Positions 12,237-23,185 of a stretch of DNA of 64,000 bases are shown here, in pieces. The position numbers were made by a program, and so were the translations under genes. Source of the DNA: Rhinopomastus cyanomelas (lineage: Eukaryota > Chordata > Aves > Bucerotiformes > Rhinopomastidae); assembly GCA_013400115.1 (NCBI GenBank), contig VXBP01004054.1, forward strand, positions 1-64,000, read 5' to 3'. Under the pieces are notes generated by a model that saw nothing but the letters and a program-made list of their open reading frames with translations, searched no databases and had not been told where the DNA came from. Positions within the stretch are counted from its first letter, which is position 1. Every line of letters starts with the position of its first letter.

Positions 12237-13617
12237 CAGCCTTTGCTCAGAGGCTTCCCACCTCCCTCTGAACACTCCTTCCATTATGCTGAGAGAGCGT
12301 GGGAGCAGATTTGTCCTGTAGTGCCAAAGCCAAGTGTCTCAATTTCACTGCAGACAGCAATTTAGACCTTTAGAGTCCTAAAGAACTCCTGAACTCTAAA
12401 GTTAGCATTTGTCAACCCACAAAAACATGGAATCTGAAGAGAATCACAGGAGAGGACAGAAAAAGTCAGAATCCGAATTCAAACTGGTGATAAATGAAAA
12501 AGACCAGGAGTGACAGGATGCAAAGGAAAAGCTGAGCACGGTGAGGCACAAGGAAACAGAGGCAGCAGTAGAGCTATGCAGGAGGAAGGACTCAGCACAG
12601 AGTTTCACATGGAGAAGGAGAAGCGTGGCTAAGGATGGAGACTACTGGAGTAGGTAACATGATGTGATTGCCAGTGCACAAACAGGGTGATAGACCACAG
12701 GACCTCTCTGTTGCAGCGGGAGGGCCACACATGAGTGTTACATGGCAGGAAGGTCAGTTTGGGAGGCACAGAGCTGAGAGATGGGAGATGGAGCTTGTAC
12801 AGGGGAGTGCTTTGGTGATGAAGTGCATCGTCAGCCTTGGGCGGGGGTGAACCTTTGGGCAATGTGCGGCCAACCAGACGGACTGAGGTCTTTTCCAGTC
12901 TTAATAGTTCTATGATCTGGAGCTGCACATGACAGCTGGAGGCAGACCTGTGCTCACCTGCCCTCGGCAATGGCAGAGAGCGAGCCCAGTGAGCCACCAG
13001 CTGTTCCCCACATCCTCAACCCCCACCCCATCTCTGCACCCTAAACCTCACAACCACCCAGGCTGAAATGCAAGCAGATTGACACCGTGTCCTTACTTCA
13101 CCCTTATCCCACTGTGCCTGAGGCAACAGATGGGCTCTGAAAGCTGCCACCAGACTGGGATTTGTTAAAGGGAACCCATCTGTGCAGCAGCACAGCATGG
13201 TGAATCAGGGCTTTGAGATCTGCTGGTTTCGTCTCAGCCTCTTTCTAAACAGCAGCTTAACATCATCTCTCCGCAGCCCTGCTGGCTCCTGGCTGCTCGA
13301 TCCTAGTTTCCCAACAGAAAGCCAGAGTCAGCATGGAGATAACAAAATCGATTTCCACTGCTGCCTCCCATTCGAAAGCTTCTATCCAGCACATGGTGGA
13401 GGTTGGGTGGTTTCTACCACACAGCAGAGTTCAGCTCATCTTATCTAGGGTCTGCACAAGGCTGTTGTGCTGGATGATGCTCCAGGGCCAACAAGGAACT
13501 GGGTGCTGAGTCAGTTCCCTCCACCTGCAGTGAGGCTTCCTCTGCAAGATTAAATCCAGCAGAGCAGGGAAACTGTCTGGAATGGTTTGTGAAATCTCCC
13601 TCCTCCCTAGAAATGGG

Positions 13618-13623
13618 TTTTAT
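13618..13623 (-). terminator. Proximal poly(A) signal candidate
   Basis: AATAAA on the minus strand, 0.9 kb after the MTCL1 stop codon, in a locally A/T-rich stretch. The downstream GT-rich element is less clear than at the distal site, so use is uncertain. Confidence 0.35.
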
Positions 13624-13789
13624 TTTAATGAAATAATATCCTGTGGGGTAATTTAGTTTTGTGGTTGTCTGGGGATGTGGGGAGGAGAGGCAGCAGTTCT
13701 TAGCCTGGACATTGAAAATGAGAAAGATGGAGCCAGGACCAGCTTCATGAGCAAAGAACAGTTAGAACAATTAGTCCTCCGAATCATCT

Positions 13790-13912
13790 CCCAAGGGAAG
13801 GAGTTGGTTGCCCTACATTGGGCAGTTTGAAGGCCCAGCTGGACAGGCTGCTGGAACATCTAATTTAAACTCTAGGGGTCACTTCCAGCCCAGTACTCAA
13901 TGAATCTGTGAA
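13790..13912 (+). mobile_element. Old diverged CR1 3' piece
   Basis: It resembles a CR1 3' end (aaggcccagctggacaggct and tcacttccagcccagt) but is strongly diverged. Confidence 0.5.
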
Positions 13913-14167
13913 TGAGGGACAACAGTCTCTTTGTCAGTCCTCTCCAATCATCACAAAACCCCCCATTTTGTAATAAATCTGAATCTTTCCCTAAGGTTTT
14001 TGCAGCTTTTTCTGTTGGTCTTAAATTTTGCCCATTTACCAAAAAAATAACAACAAACCCCAACAGCACAAATTTAGACCTACCCATGACCTCCTCATTG
14101 CCCTCTGTGCCGCAGGAGATGGCACATGGGCTCCTAATCTGATCTGAGGGACTAAGCTATGGTTTCA

Positions 14168-14407
14168 GGCTAAAAGAGGGGAGATTTAGGTGAGATCTGA
14201 GGCAGAAATTCCTCCCTGGGTAGGTCCTGAGGCCCTGGAACAGCTTTCCCAGGGAAATTGTGGTTGTTCCATCCCCTGAAGTGTTGGAAGGCCAGGTTGG
14301 ATGGGGGCTCTGGGCACTCTGGTCTGGTGAGAGGTGTTGCTGCCCATGGCAGGGGGTGGCACTGGGCGATCTTTGCAGTCACTTCAAACCCAACCCAGTC
14401 TGTGACA
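14168..14407 (+). mobile_element. CR1 3'-end fragment just after the MTCL1 stop
   Basis: It starts agaggggagatttaggtgag and ends aacccagtctgtgac. It is antisense to MTCL1, about 110 bp downstream of the stop codon. Confidence 0.88.
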
Positions 14408-14518
14408 CCCCTCCTCATTTATCTCCCGCTGTTAACCCACATGTTCAAAAAACTGCCCATTTTTCAGAAAGGTCTGGAAAGAAGGTAGAAAGGACTTACA
14501 GCAGTGAGGCAGGCAGGG

Positions 14519-14557
14519 TTAGAGTCCCCAGGGGGTAGTTAATAAGACAGTTTGGTT
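14519..14557 (-). CDS. MTCL1: MTCL1 terminal coding exon k (12 codons and stop)
   Basis: After acceptor tctgttctgtccAG the minus strand reads AACCAAACTGTC and onward, encoding NQTVLLTTPWGL and a TAA stop at 14519-14521. The human protein ends NQTVLLTAPWGL in my memory, so the match of 11 in 12 residues at the right phase, directly after GSIE, is convincing although the segment is far too short for an open-reading-frame scan. The last residues Trp-Gly-Leu fit a hydrophobic-X-hydrophobic pattern of class II PDZ ligands, which is an untested inference. The rest of this exon is 3' UTR. Confidence 0.93.
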   Translation of the reverse strand, partial: NQTVLLTTPWGL

Positions 14558-17500
14558 CTGGACAGAACAGACAGAAAAGAAAAAGAAAGCACGTAGGTTG
14601 GAAAGAAGTGTTTTAATCAGTTCTTATTTCTTTTTGAAGCAAAGGTTTCATGTCAGCAAGGAGGGGTCTCCAGATGTCACCACCCTTTTCAGATCATGTT
14701 ACCGCTGTTATCACAGAGAAGGAAATAATCAGAACAGGGAAGGCAATAATCAGAACAGAAAAGGTCAGCCACTAGCAGAAAAAGGTTTAGGAAGGAAGGA
14801 AGCGAACAAACCAACCTTTTGGAATCCTAGAGGTGGGCACAGCACTAGCAAACCAAATGCTTCTACTCAACAGAGAACTACGCCTGTGACCCTTGGCCCA
14901 ACCCTGCTTAGGGATGGGGAGAAACCCCGTTACTGTGTTTTTTTGCTCTCTTCATTGGATTTCAAGAGAGAATTTCTGCTTTGAAAATCTTTGACAAGTG
15001 AGAAAGTGGCTCATGTTTTGTGTGGCTTGTGTTTCTCATACTTACATTGCCCAGGTTTCATGAAAACCCTTTGCCTCACGATTCTCACAAGGAACAAGGG
15101 ACAGGACAAGAGGAAATGGACTCAAGCTGCCCCAGTGGAAGTTTAAGTTGACCCTGAGGAGAAACTTCTTCCTGGAAAGGGTCCTTAGACTTTGGAGCCT
15201 AAGCTTCCCAGGGAGGAAGTTGAATCATCATCCCTGGCCGTGTTTCCCAGCTGCGGAGATCTGCAGCTCAGGGACAGGGTTTAGCGGTGGCCTTGGAACT
15301 GTTGGGTTCATGGTTGGACTTGATGAGCTTAAAGGTCTTTTCCAATCTGTGAGACCATGATTCTCCGTTGTTCCTACTGAACGCTGGATGGGAGACTCAA
15401 ACTACAGCAAAAGCCCTTGAATTCTGGACAACACCTTCCCTTGTTAACGTTCCTCCTCCCATGCTGAAGGGCTCAGTGGCAAGTTTGCAGCAACTACTTT
15501 TCCCAGGGAGCAGAGGACACAGACACTGTCCTCTTCTCTGTGGGTTTGTGGGGTCAGTCCTTTCACAGCACTGTCTCCAGAAATGAGCCTGACCCCCAGC
15601 CAAGGACCACCCTCGCTAGGCAGAGAAGGCAGATGCTCACGCACCTCTTCATTAGCTAATGCTAATCTGCATTTTTGATAGTCATATCTCTAAATCCCAT
15701 GACAGACAAAGGAGATGGTGCCCTAGTGAATTAGTGAGCCAAGACACTAGCAGGCTGCGCTTGAATTGGCTCGTAAGCAGCTCTGAATCAGAGAGCGTAT
15801 CCTGTCTCACCACTCCTTTGTACGCTTTAGCTCTCACACCCACACCCATATGTGAATACCTAAACCTATCTATGAACTAGATTCCATATTTGCTGCAGGA
15901 CTAGAACAGGAATTGATCAACTAAACCACGCAGAAGCTCAAAGAAAAGCCACCAACGGCTCCTCCATGCAAGTCTAACAGTCATTAATGCACCATGGCCA
16001 AGGCTGCAGAAACAAGAAGGCGTTGGGTTGTGAGAAGGTCACTTGTCTTGGCCAGAAACCAACAGGTGAGGGTGAAGCAGAGAGGGAATTACAGAGTATA
16101 GATGTTCCATGAGGTCCATCTTGTAGAGCGTCACCTCCTCCAGGAAAATCTAAGTTCATCGTGTGGACACTCACCACCTTCCTGAGAAATGATAGGGCCG
16201 CCCAGTGGTGTGGCCTCTAGACACAGCTCAGAATGACTGACTGAGACTTGCAAGGAGGACAAAGTCTTAGCTCTGATGTTCAGAACCCCAAACTTTGGGC
16301 AAAAGATCCTGAGAATCACCAAGAGGAGCAATTTTCTGCTGTGATGGGGTGATGGTCAGGGAGTTTTTGCTGAGCAGCAGCGACCCATGTCTCCCTGCCC
16401 ATCAGTCGCTGTCCTTGGCTGTGTTTTGCCCACAGCAATTACTGATGGCATCTGCTGATGTGGGATGACATCCTGCCACTTAATACTTGAAATCTGCAGA
16501 GACATTTAAAAGCTGCAGGAGAAAAGCAGCGATGCCTTGAAGGCAAAGCTGAACTGAAGCTGGAAGGGTAAAACACACTTTCTAATAAGGCCCAGCAGCC
16601 CCAGTACTTCAAACTAAGGACAAAATACTGAGAAACCTCGAGAGATTTGAATTGATGAGGCTGCTTTTGCACTTCTACGGGCTCTGAGGGTTGTGCAGCT
16701 TCACCCACTGCTCTTTATAAAGTACCCATGGCTTCCCTGTTACAGACACAAACTTCGCTATCTGTATCCTCAGCTTTAGAGCCTCTGTTAGGGAAAAATA
16801 ATCATAACAGTTTCCCCTGAGCAGTAGCCACAAAAAAGAAACTGAATGCCCACTGAGAACCACCCATTGGTGCAAAGCTGCAGACCAAAAGGCTCAGCTT
16901 TCCAGTTCCCACAAACCCTTCAAGCCAAATGTTGAGTTAGTTAGAAAAAGACTCTGAGCAACCTGCTTTAGCTGGAGGAGTGCCTGCTCGCTGCTGGGAG
17001 GTTGCACTAGTTCCTTGCAGCCCAACTCATTCTGTGGGATTTGAACCTTCCCTTGAAGGCAGGAGTGGTAAGAATCAGCCCAGTGATGCCAAGGTGGGAT
17101 GTCTGGGATATGTGGGGTCAAGGAGGAACGATTGCCCACCAAAACATGAACATGGGGCAGAGAGGGTGACAGGTTCCTACCCTGGGGCAACCAGCAATGT
17201 GTGCCAGTAGGACCTGGGCATAATTCAGCTTCTCCAGGCCTCCTCAAGGCAACGATCTCGCATGCACAGAGGTTCACCAGGAACAGGAGGCTGAGACACA
17301 TCATGCAAAGCTTCTGTCCACCATTATACCCCCTTTTCTTGATTGCTCTATCACAGCCAAATACCAGTAACGAGTCCTTAAACCCTAACCCTTAAACCTA
17401 GTCCTTAAACCCTAACTCAGGTTTGGACTCAGGCTGAGTTGAATATCATTCTTTTCTTCTTTTTCTTACTCTGGTGAAGCTGCAGCAGTCAGTACCCAAC

Positions 17501-18038
17501 ATCGCCTCATTCCATCGCATTCACAGACCCAAGCCAACCTTAACTGAACTTCTCCACAAAAGACACTCTGAGGCCATCAAGGCTTCAGAGAGTAGTTTTC
17601 ACACAACCTTGTTAACACCCTTTCTCATGTAGGAGAAAGCATCTACCTCCCCAGCCAGCTCAAAGGAGAAATGGACTCAAGACCTGGAATCCCCGGAGCA
17701 GCGCTGTCACAGGGCGTGTTGTGTGATGGGAAAACCTTTCCCCTAGTCACTCAGGGAACGACCATTTTTATCCTGTAAAGGCATCTTTATCCTGTAGAGG
17801 ATAAAGCTCTCCTGATGCTTTCAAGCCTGATAAGCTGTCAGGATAGAAACTCAATCCTTTAATGGGTTCTTCAGTGACTAATCCAATACTTTCAGGACTG
17901 GGACTCGCTGGTGGGGTTAACCATGGCAGGACTAAGGTCACTGGACAGACTCACTAGGACTGCAAGAGGTGTCACAAAGGAGGAGGTTCAAAGGAGAGTG
18001 CATTTAGCTATAGGAGGGAAAACAAGCAAACTCATTAC
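14558..18038 (-). other. MTCL1 intron j-k
   Basis: This intron of 3,481 bp separates the 519-codon exon from the tiny last coding exon. It has one CR1 (15085-15364), a short two-copy repeat near 14716-14760, and a degenerate ccttaaaccctaa repeat near 17370-17420. The rest is unique. Signal-peptide-like open frames such as 16894-17304 lack any gene context. Confidence 0.85.
15085..15364 (+). mobile_element. CR1 3'-end fragment
   Basis: It runs from gggacaggacaagaggaaat to tttccaatctgtgagacc. Its ORF2 remnant reads LRRNFFLERV. Confidence 0.88.
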
Positions 18039-19596
18039 CTCTATGGACCCTGGATCTACTTTGACAGTTTCTCCTGTGCTGTTGTCATTGCTAAGATTTG
18101 GTGGGCTGTGTGAAGGCAGCCTTTGCTCTTCCTTTAAGGCATGCTCCAAGAGTTTCTTATTCAAGATCCTGGCAGCATTTTCTGTGAGTGTGTAGCCTGG
18201 AGGAGCAGATAAGTCCTGCCTGATACTGGTCACCTCAGTCCCTTCTTCCTTTTGCATCTCTGTCCCCAAGCGGAGTGGACTGGGTGATCTGCCGCGGGCG
18301 TTTGTACATGGCTCCTGCAGTGGGCTCAGTTCTGCTCTGGGCTCTGCTGACCTGGACCGGCTGCTGGACCTGGGGCATTTTTGGAAGGTCTCATGGAAGA
18401 TGGGGCTGTGATCAATGATGTTGAACAAACTGGAGAGACCGTCGTTGATGGTAGTGTGAACAGGACTCTCCCTTGTTGTAGTGGACCGAGCCCAGGCGGA
18501 CTCGCTGAAGCCTTTCTGAGGCGTGCCAGGCAGAGCCCGGTTATTTGGCTGGTCTGACTTGGGAAGGATTTTCCTCTGCAGCTTTGGGGAGCCGTATTTG
18601 GGGGAGCAGCACGTGCGTTCAAACTTAGCCTGTACCTTCTCAATGACAGGGGTCACCTGTCTGCTCCTCAGGCTTCTGGATGGCGAAGAGACAGGTGTGG
18701 ACCCCCCCTTTGGAGTCAGACACTTGTGTGGACTGCTGGTGATACTGCGCAAGGTGTCGGTCTGCAGGCCGACGCTGATGGTCTGTGTGGTCTGCGTCCC
18801 CGTTGTTCTCATGCCGTTGGTCTGACACGCGGTGTCCTTAAACTGAGGCTCCGTGGAGTTAGAGCGTATCGCGTTCCGGACAGAGAACGCCACCTCCTTC
18901 ATATCGTCACTCATGTTCTTGGACATCTCCAGGCTGTGTAAGGGTGAGGCAAAACCCACAGTAGTGCAAATAGGACGTTCGATGGGATGAAGACCACCCT
19001 CCAGAAAATCCTTATGGTGTTTAGTCAGGTCACAGGACCATTTCCCAAACAAATCCGAGGAAGCACCTTTGGGCTCAGCGACATTCCCCATAGCTTTGGT
19101 CACAGAAAACAGGAAGTCTGGCTCAACCTGGCTTTTCCCTTCGCTGCCAGCTATCACCGAATTATCAAACCTGCGGACAACCGGGGGGCTGTGAAAGACC
19201 CGAACTCCCATCTTGTCGCTTACACTGTGATTCCTTGTTAGCTGCCTCTGGCAGTGCTCCGGGCTGGTCATGGTGTTTGTTGTCATGGTGACACTGGTGG
19301 TGAGGTACCAAGAAGATGCCTGGAAGGGATCTGAAGCAGGGTCATTCCCTGCTTTCCCAATGTCCGTCCTTTCTGCCCCCCAGCCCTCTACGGGCTTGTC
19401 GGTGGCCCCACTGTGTTTCCTAGTGTTACTGTAATCCCAGTTTTTGTTGAATTCCTCGATGTACTTCAGATCGTCGGGAGACAAGGGAGGGGTGATGTCA
19501 TCTTTGCTGCTGGATGAAGGCAAGTTTTTTTCTGGTAGGAATGGAGAAATGTCCATCAGGCGCTGGAATTCTGACATGGAAGAAACAGACATGGCC
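18039..19596 (-). CDS. MTCL1: MTCL1 exon j: large C-terminal tail exon (519 codons)
   Basis: The exon enters after acceptor gtttctgtctccAG, completes the arginine codon with G, continues AMSVSSMSEFQRLMDISPF and ends KVDPGSIE before donor GTAATG. It is a disordered Ser/Pro/Thr/Arg-rich tail. Residues are counted from the first Met. A proline-directed block lies at 33-45 (ITPPLSPDDLKY). A run of CQT, TQT, TQT and LQT motifs lies at 256-278. A basic cluster at 304-345 (RSLRSRQ, KFERTCCSPKYGSPKLQRK) is the likely microtubule-binding part, by comparison with the mapped C-terminal microtubule-binding region of MTCL1; that placement is inference. ARSTTTRESPVHTTINDGLS at 368-387 and LSAPPGYTLTEN at 461-472 are family signatures. 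The open frame continues 16 residues into the intron and would give a different tail if the intron were retained. Confidence 0.95.
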
Positions 19597-19721
19597 CTGG
19601 AGACAGAAACACCAGAGAGTTACCCACAGGTTTGGAACCTCTTAACAAGCCACTAATTTTCAGCAGCAAATTAGCTCAGGAAACCAAACTTTCACTCCCT
19701 GCTTAAATCACTTGAGCCCTC

Positions 19722-20226
19722 TGTGTCCAGTTCTGGAGTCCCCAACATCAGAAGGACAGAGAACTCCTGGAAGGTGTCCAGAGGAGAGCAACTCAAATGA
19801 TCAGAAGGCTGGAGCATCTCCCCTATGAGGACAGGCTGGGAAAGTTGGGGTTGTCCAGCTTAGAGAAGAGGAGGCTCGCAGGTGACCTTTGAGCAGCTTT
19901 CCAATCTCTAATGGAAGTGGGCTACAAGAAAGCAGGGGGAGGGCTTTTGACATGGGTGGTAGCAAGAGGATAAGGGGAAAGGGTTCCAGGCTTGAAGAGG
20001 GAAGATTGAGATTGGACATGAGGAGCCAGTTCTTTGCTGTGAGGGTGCTGAGATACTGGAACAGGTTGCCCAAGGCAGTTGTGGTTGCCCCATCCCTGAA
20101 ACTGTTGAAGGCCAGGTTGCGTGAGGCCCTGAGTAACCTGTCGTAGTGAAAGTGTCCCTGCCTGTGCAGTGGGGTTGTAACTGGATGATCTTTAAGGTCC
20201 CTTCCAACCCTGGCCATTCTCTGATT
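19722..20226 (+). mobile_element. CR1 fragment
   Basis: It begins gtccagttctggagtcccca and ends in ccattctctgatta. Remnants of the ORF2 tail read LRLDMRSQFFAVRVLRYWN. Confidence 0.9.
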
Positions 20227-20409
20227 ACAGATCCCTTCTACTATCTTTAAAGTAGCTGTGAATTACAAACATTCTTGATGTGTCGCTAAAAACCCGAAAT
20301 GGTTTATTAATGGCTCTTAATGTCCTGCTTTCTCACAGATTACAGCTTGGACAAGGTCTGGAACATGGAGTGGAAAGATGCACCATTCACAGAGAATGAG
20401 TGTTCACAC

Positions 20410-21250
20410 TCATTATAGAATGATTGAAGCTGAAAAAGCCCTCTGAACTCATCCAGCCCAGCTCAGAATGGGCTAACATCATGAACATTGGCCAGACTAG
20501 GGCACTAAGGGCCACAGCCAGGCTGTCCTTCAACACCTCCAGGGGTGGGGACTCCCCCACTGCCCTGGGCAGTCCAGTCCAGGCTCTGATCACCCTTTCC
20601 CAAAGGAAGGGCTTCCTAACATCCAAAATAACCCTCTCCTGGCAGCTTCAGGCTTGGCTCTCTCATCCTGGCACTGCTTGCCTGGGAGAAGGGCCTTACC
20701 CCCACCTGACTACAACCTCCCTTCAGGGAGCTGGAGAGAGGGAGAAGGTCCCCCCTGAGTCTCCTCTCCTCCAGGCTAAACATCCCCAGCTCCCTCAGCC
20801 TCTCCCCATCAGACTTTCCCTGCACTCCCTTCCCCAGCCTCGCTGCTGCTCTGGATCCACTCCAGCCACTCCATCTCTTTCTTGAAGTGAGGGGCCCAGC
20901 ACTATCCCCAGGACTCGAGGGGAGGACTCTCCAGTGCCCCATACAGGGGGAGAATGACATCCCTAGCCCTGCTGGCCACACTATTGCTGATCCAAGCCAG
21001 GATGCCATTGGCCTTCTTGGTCACCTGGGTACCCTGCCGGCTCCTGTTCAGCTGGTTGTCACCCAGTATTGCCAGGTCCCTCTCTGCCAAGCTGCTTTCC
21101 AGCCCATCATCCCCCAGACCATTAGCCTCTGCCCACTGACCCAGCCTGTCCAGTTCCCACTACAGCATCCCCCCCCGCCCCAATTGGTGTCATCTCCGAA
21201 TTTCCTGAGCGCAGATTCGATCCCATCATCATGACAACCCAACACAAATG
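20410..21250 (-). mobile_element. CR1 fragment
   Basis: The 3' end is at 20410. The minus frames read LKLPGEGYFGC and MAERDLAILGDNQLNRSRQG. The 5' side fades near a C-rich run at 21168-21180. Confidence 0.92.
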
Positions 21251-21746
21251 TCAGAGCAACTGAAGTATTTCTGATTTGCTGGGGAATCAGCAGGTCCAGT
21301 CCAGCTTGCAAGGTACTGCTCTGCTTGTCTGTAGAGATGTGGGAAATGCAGCTGAGATGCTGTTCCAGCTAACTAGTTAGTGATTTGAGTTCTTGCTGAA
21401 ACTCAACCGAAGGGAATCACTCTGTTGATGATTCTGGCTTTTGGCTTTCCCGCATCTCCCTAGTTTGTACAAACCACGACTGTCCAGCTGAGTTGTCCTA
21501 CTGCTTCGTTTCAAGGAAAAAATCAAACAAACAAAACCTTTCTGAATGAGGCTGGTAATTATGAGGAGAGACCTTCTTGCTCTCAACAGCTCTCTGAAAG
21601 GATGTTGGAGTGAGGTGGGGGGTTGCTTTCTTCTCTGAAGGAACCAAATCTATGAATCTGGCTGACAGGCTCCCTACCCCGGCTCTGTGGCTTGGGCATC
21701 AAAGACCCAAACATTCTCTGGGTTCTTCCCTATAGGTTTTACTCAC

Positions 21747-21778
21747 CTTTGGAGGTTTCCTTTGTGTGTTTCTTCCTC
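21747..21778 (-). CDS. MTCL1: MTCL1 microexon i (32 nt)
   Basis: A 32-nt exon between acceptor gtttttcttaAG and donor GTGAGT (a full consensus donor) encodes EEETHKGNLQ plus the first two bases of an arginine codon, completed by the next exon. The human protein as recalled has EEENHKGNLQRAVSVSSMSEF at this point, which fits exactly. The exon starts in phase 0 and ends two bases into a codon, so skipping it would shift the frame of the following 519-codon exon. It is therefore expected to be constitutive despite its size. Confidence 0.92.
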
Positions 21779-22321
21779 CTTAAGAAAAACAGAAACAAAC
21801 AGGTTAAGTTACCTCTAAGTGACTGATTCTCCCTCTGCTAAAAGAAAATCAATGGGATTATTCTTCCCTTTCCCCAGACAGCAGAAGGGACAATCCCATG
21901 AGGGTGATGGACAGGCCCGTGTGCCACATCTACAGGTGCCTTCATGGTCCCCGGCAATCACAAAGGGAAATAAGATGCAAATAGGGTTCTTTTTCCTCAC
22001 GTGCACAATATATGGGTTGAGATCAAGTCTGTGTGAGCAAGCTGGGTCTGTGGGGGTCTTCTGCATCCTGCCAGACATCTAGCTGTGCTGAAATAAGAGA
22101 GAACTTGGGGTCCTTTGATATGAGATGTCACTGTATGCTCCCTAGGAAGCAGCAAATGGCACCAGCTGAAGTTTATTAAGCTGCATTAAATGTGTGGGAA
22201 GGGTGTTATTTGTTTCATGGGGGGGTTACCTGCAGCTTTTATGGCAATTATTTCCCTGTGACAGTTCCCATAATGAGTTGGGATGTAGTTTTTTAATAGA
22301 TATGTCTGAGGCAATTGCTTT

Positions 22322-22674
22322 CACAGAATCACAGAACATTAGGGATTGGAAGGGACCTCAAAAGGTCATCCAGTCCAATCTCCCTGACACAGCAGGATCA
22401 CCTAGATCCAGTTGCAAAGGAACATGTCCAGGCAGGTTTATAATGGCTCCAGAGGAGACTCCACACCTGCCCTGGGCAGCCCCTTCCAGAGCTCTATCAC
22501 CCTCACTGGGAAGAAGTCCCTTCTCATACTGATGTGGAACCTCCTCTGTTCCAGCTCACACCAGGTGCCTCTTGTCCTATCATTGGGTGCCACTGAGCAG
22601 AGCCTGGCTCCATCCTCCTGACACTTGCCCTTTTAATCTTTATCAACATTAATGGGGTCACACCTCAGTCTCCT
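22322..22674 (-). mobile_element. CR1 3'-end fragment
   Basis: It has the acattagggattggaaggga end and the ORF2 carboxyl end in reverse, truncated at 22674. Confidence 0.92.
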
Positions 22675-22916
22675 GACCAACACAGATGTGTATTTCACAT
22701 TGTGATTATTTAAACAGTGCAAATGCTAACTCAGAAAATGCTTTTCCAGCATTTTTCCAGAGTCAGGGGAAAAAAATAGGAGTAAACTGATCCTGCTTGC
22801 ATTCACAGTGGTGTAAGGCTGGAAGAGTCTTGGTGACTTCACTAGACTTACTGCTTCTCATCTAACTGAATGGAGAGTCAGGCTGAAGACTGAATTCCAG
22901 ACCCTTCATCCAGTGC

Positions 22917-22962
22917 ATTGCCCTTCTCTGGAGGCACTGGAGTGTTTCCAGAGAAGGGCAAT
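22917..22962. repeat. Perfect 16-bp stem with 14-base loop
   Basis: The arms 22917-22932 and 22947-22962 are exact reverse complements. The right arm is normal CR1 text; the left arm is an inverted copy of it at the truncated 5' end of that CR1. Confidence 0.9.
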
Positions 22963-23185
22963 TGAATTGGGGAAGGATCTGGAGTGCCAGAGGAGCTCCT
23001 CAAGGAGTTGAGGTCTAACTGGAGAAAAGGAGGCTCTGGAGAGACATTGCTCCCAACACCTTGGTGACAGTAAGTGTGTGCAAGGTCACGGTTGGCCTCT
23101 TCTCCCCAGGCACAAGTGACAGGATGAGAGGAAATAGCCTCAAATTGCCCCAGGGGTTTAGGTTGGCCCTGAGGAATAATTTCTG
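22947..23185 (+). mobile_element. CR1, left part of a split host element
   Basis: It runs from tccagagaagggcaat to ggccctgaggaataatttct. It breaks off in the middle of the ORF2 end where the minus-strand CR1 begins and resumes at 24214. Confidence 0.85.

Larger units (their letters stand above)
9896..14518 (-). other. MTCL1: Probable MTCL1 3' UTR
   Basis: From the TAA stop to a strong poly(A) site the minus strand has no coding exon. It holds unique sequence (notably 10453-11979 and 12237-13789) and several CR1 pieces lying antisense to the gene (14168-14407, 13790-13912 and 11980-12236, with a sense fragment at 10371-10452). An alternative AATAAA (minus strand, 13618-13623) could give a UTR of about 0.9 kb. 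Choice of the distal end rests only on sequence signals. Confidence 0.55.
19597..21746 (-). other. MTCL1 intron i-j
   Basis: This intron of 2,150 bp holds two CR1 copies whose 3' ends face each other (19722-20226 plus, 20410-21250 minus). About 500 bp of unique sequence precede the microexon donor. Confidence 0.88.

Noticed and set aside
16894..17304. A 136-codon minus-strand frame with a signal-peptide-like start
   Set aside because: It is inside an MTCL1 intron, has no splice partners and no recognisable domain; the hydrophobic start is probably chance.
17370..17420. Telomere-like ccctaa units
   Set aside because: Only a few degenerate ttaaaccctaa units with irregular spacing; not a true interstitial telomeric repeat.
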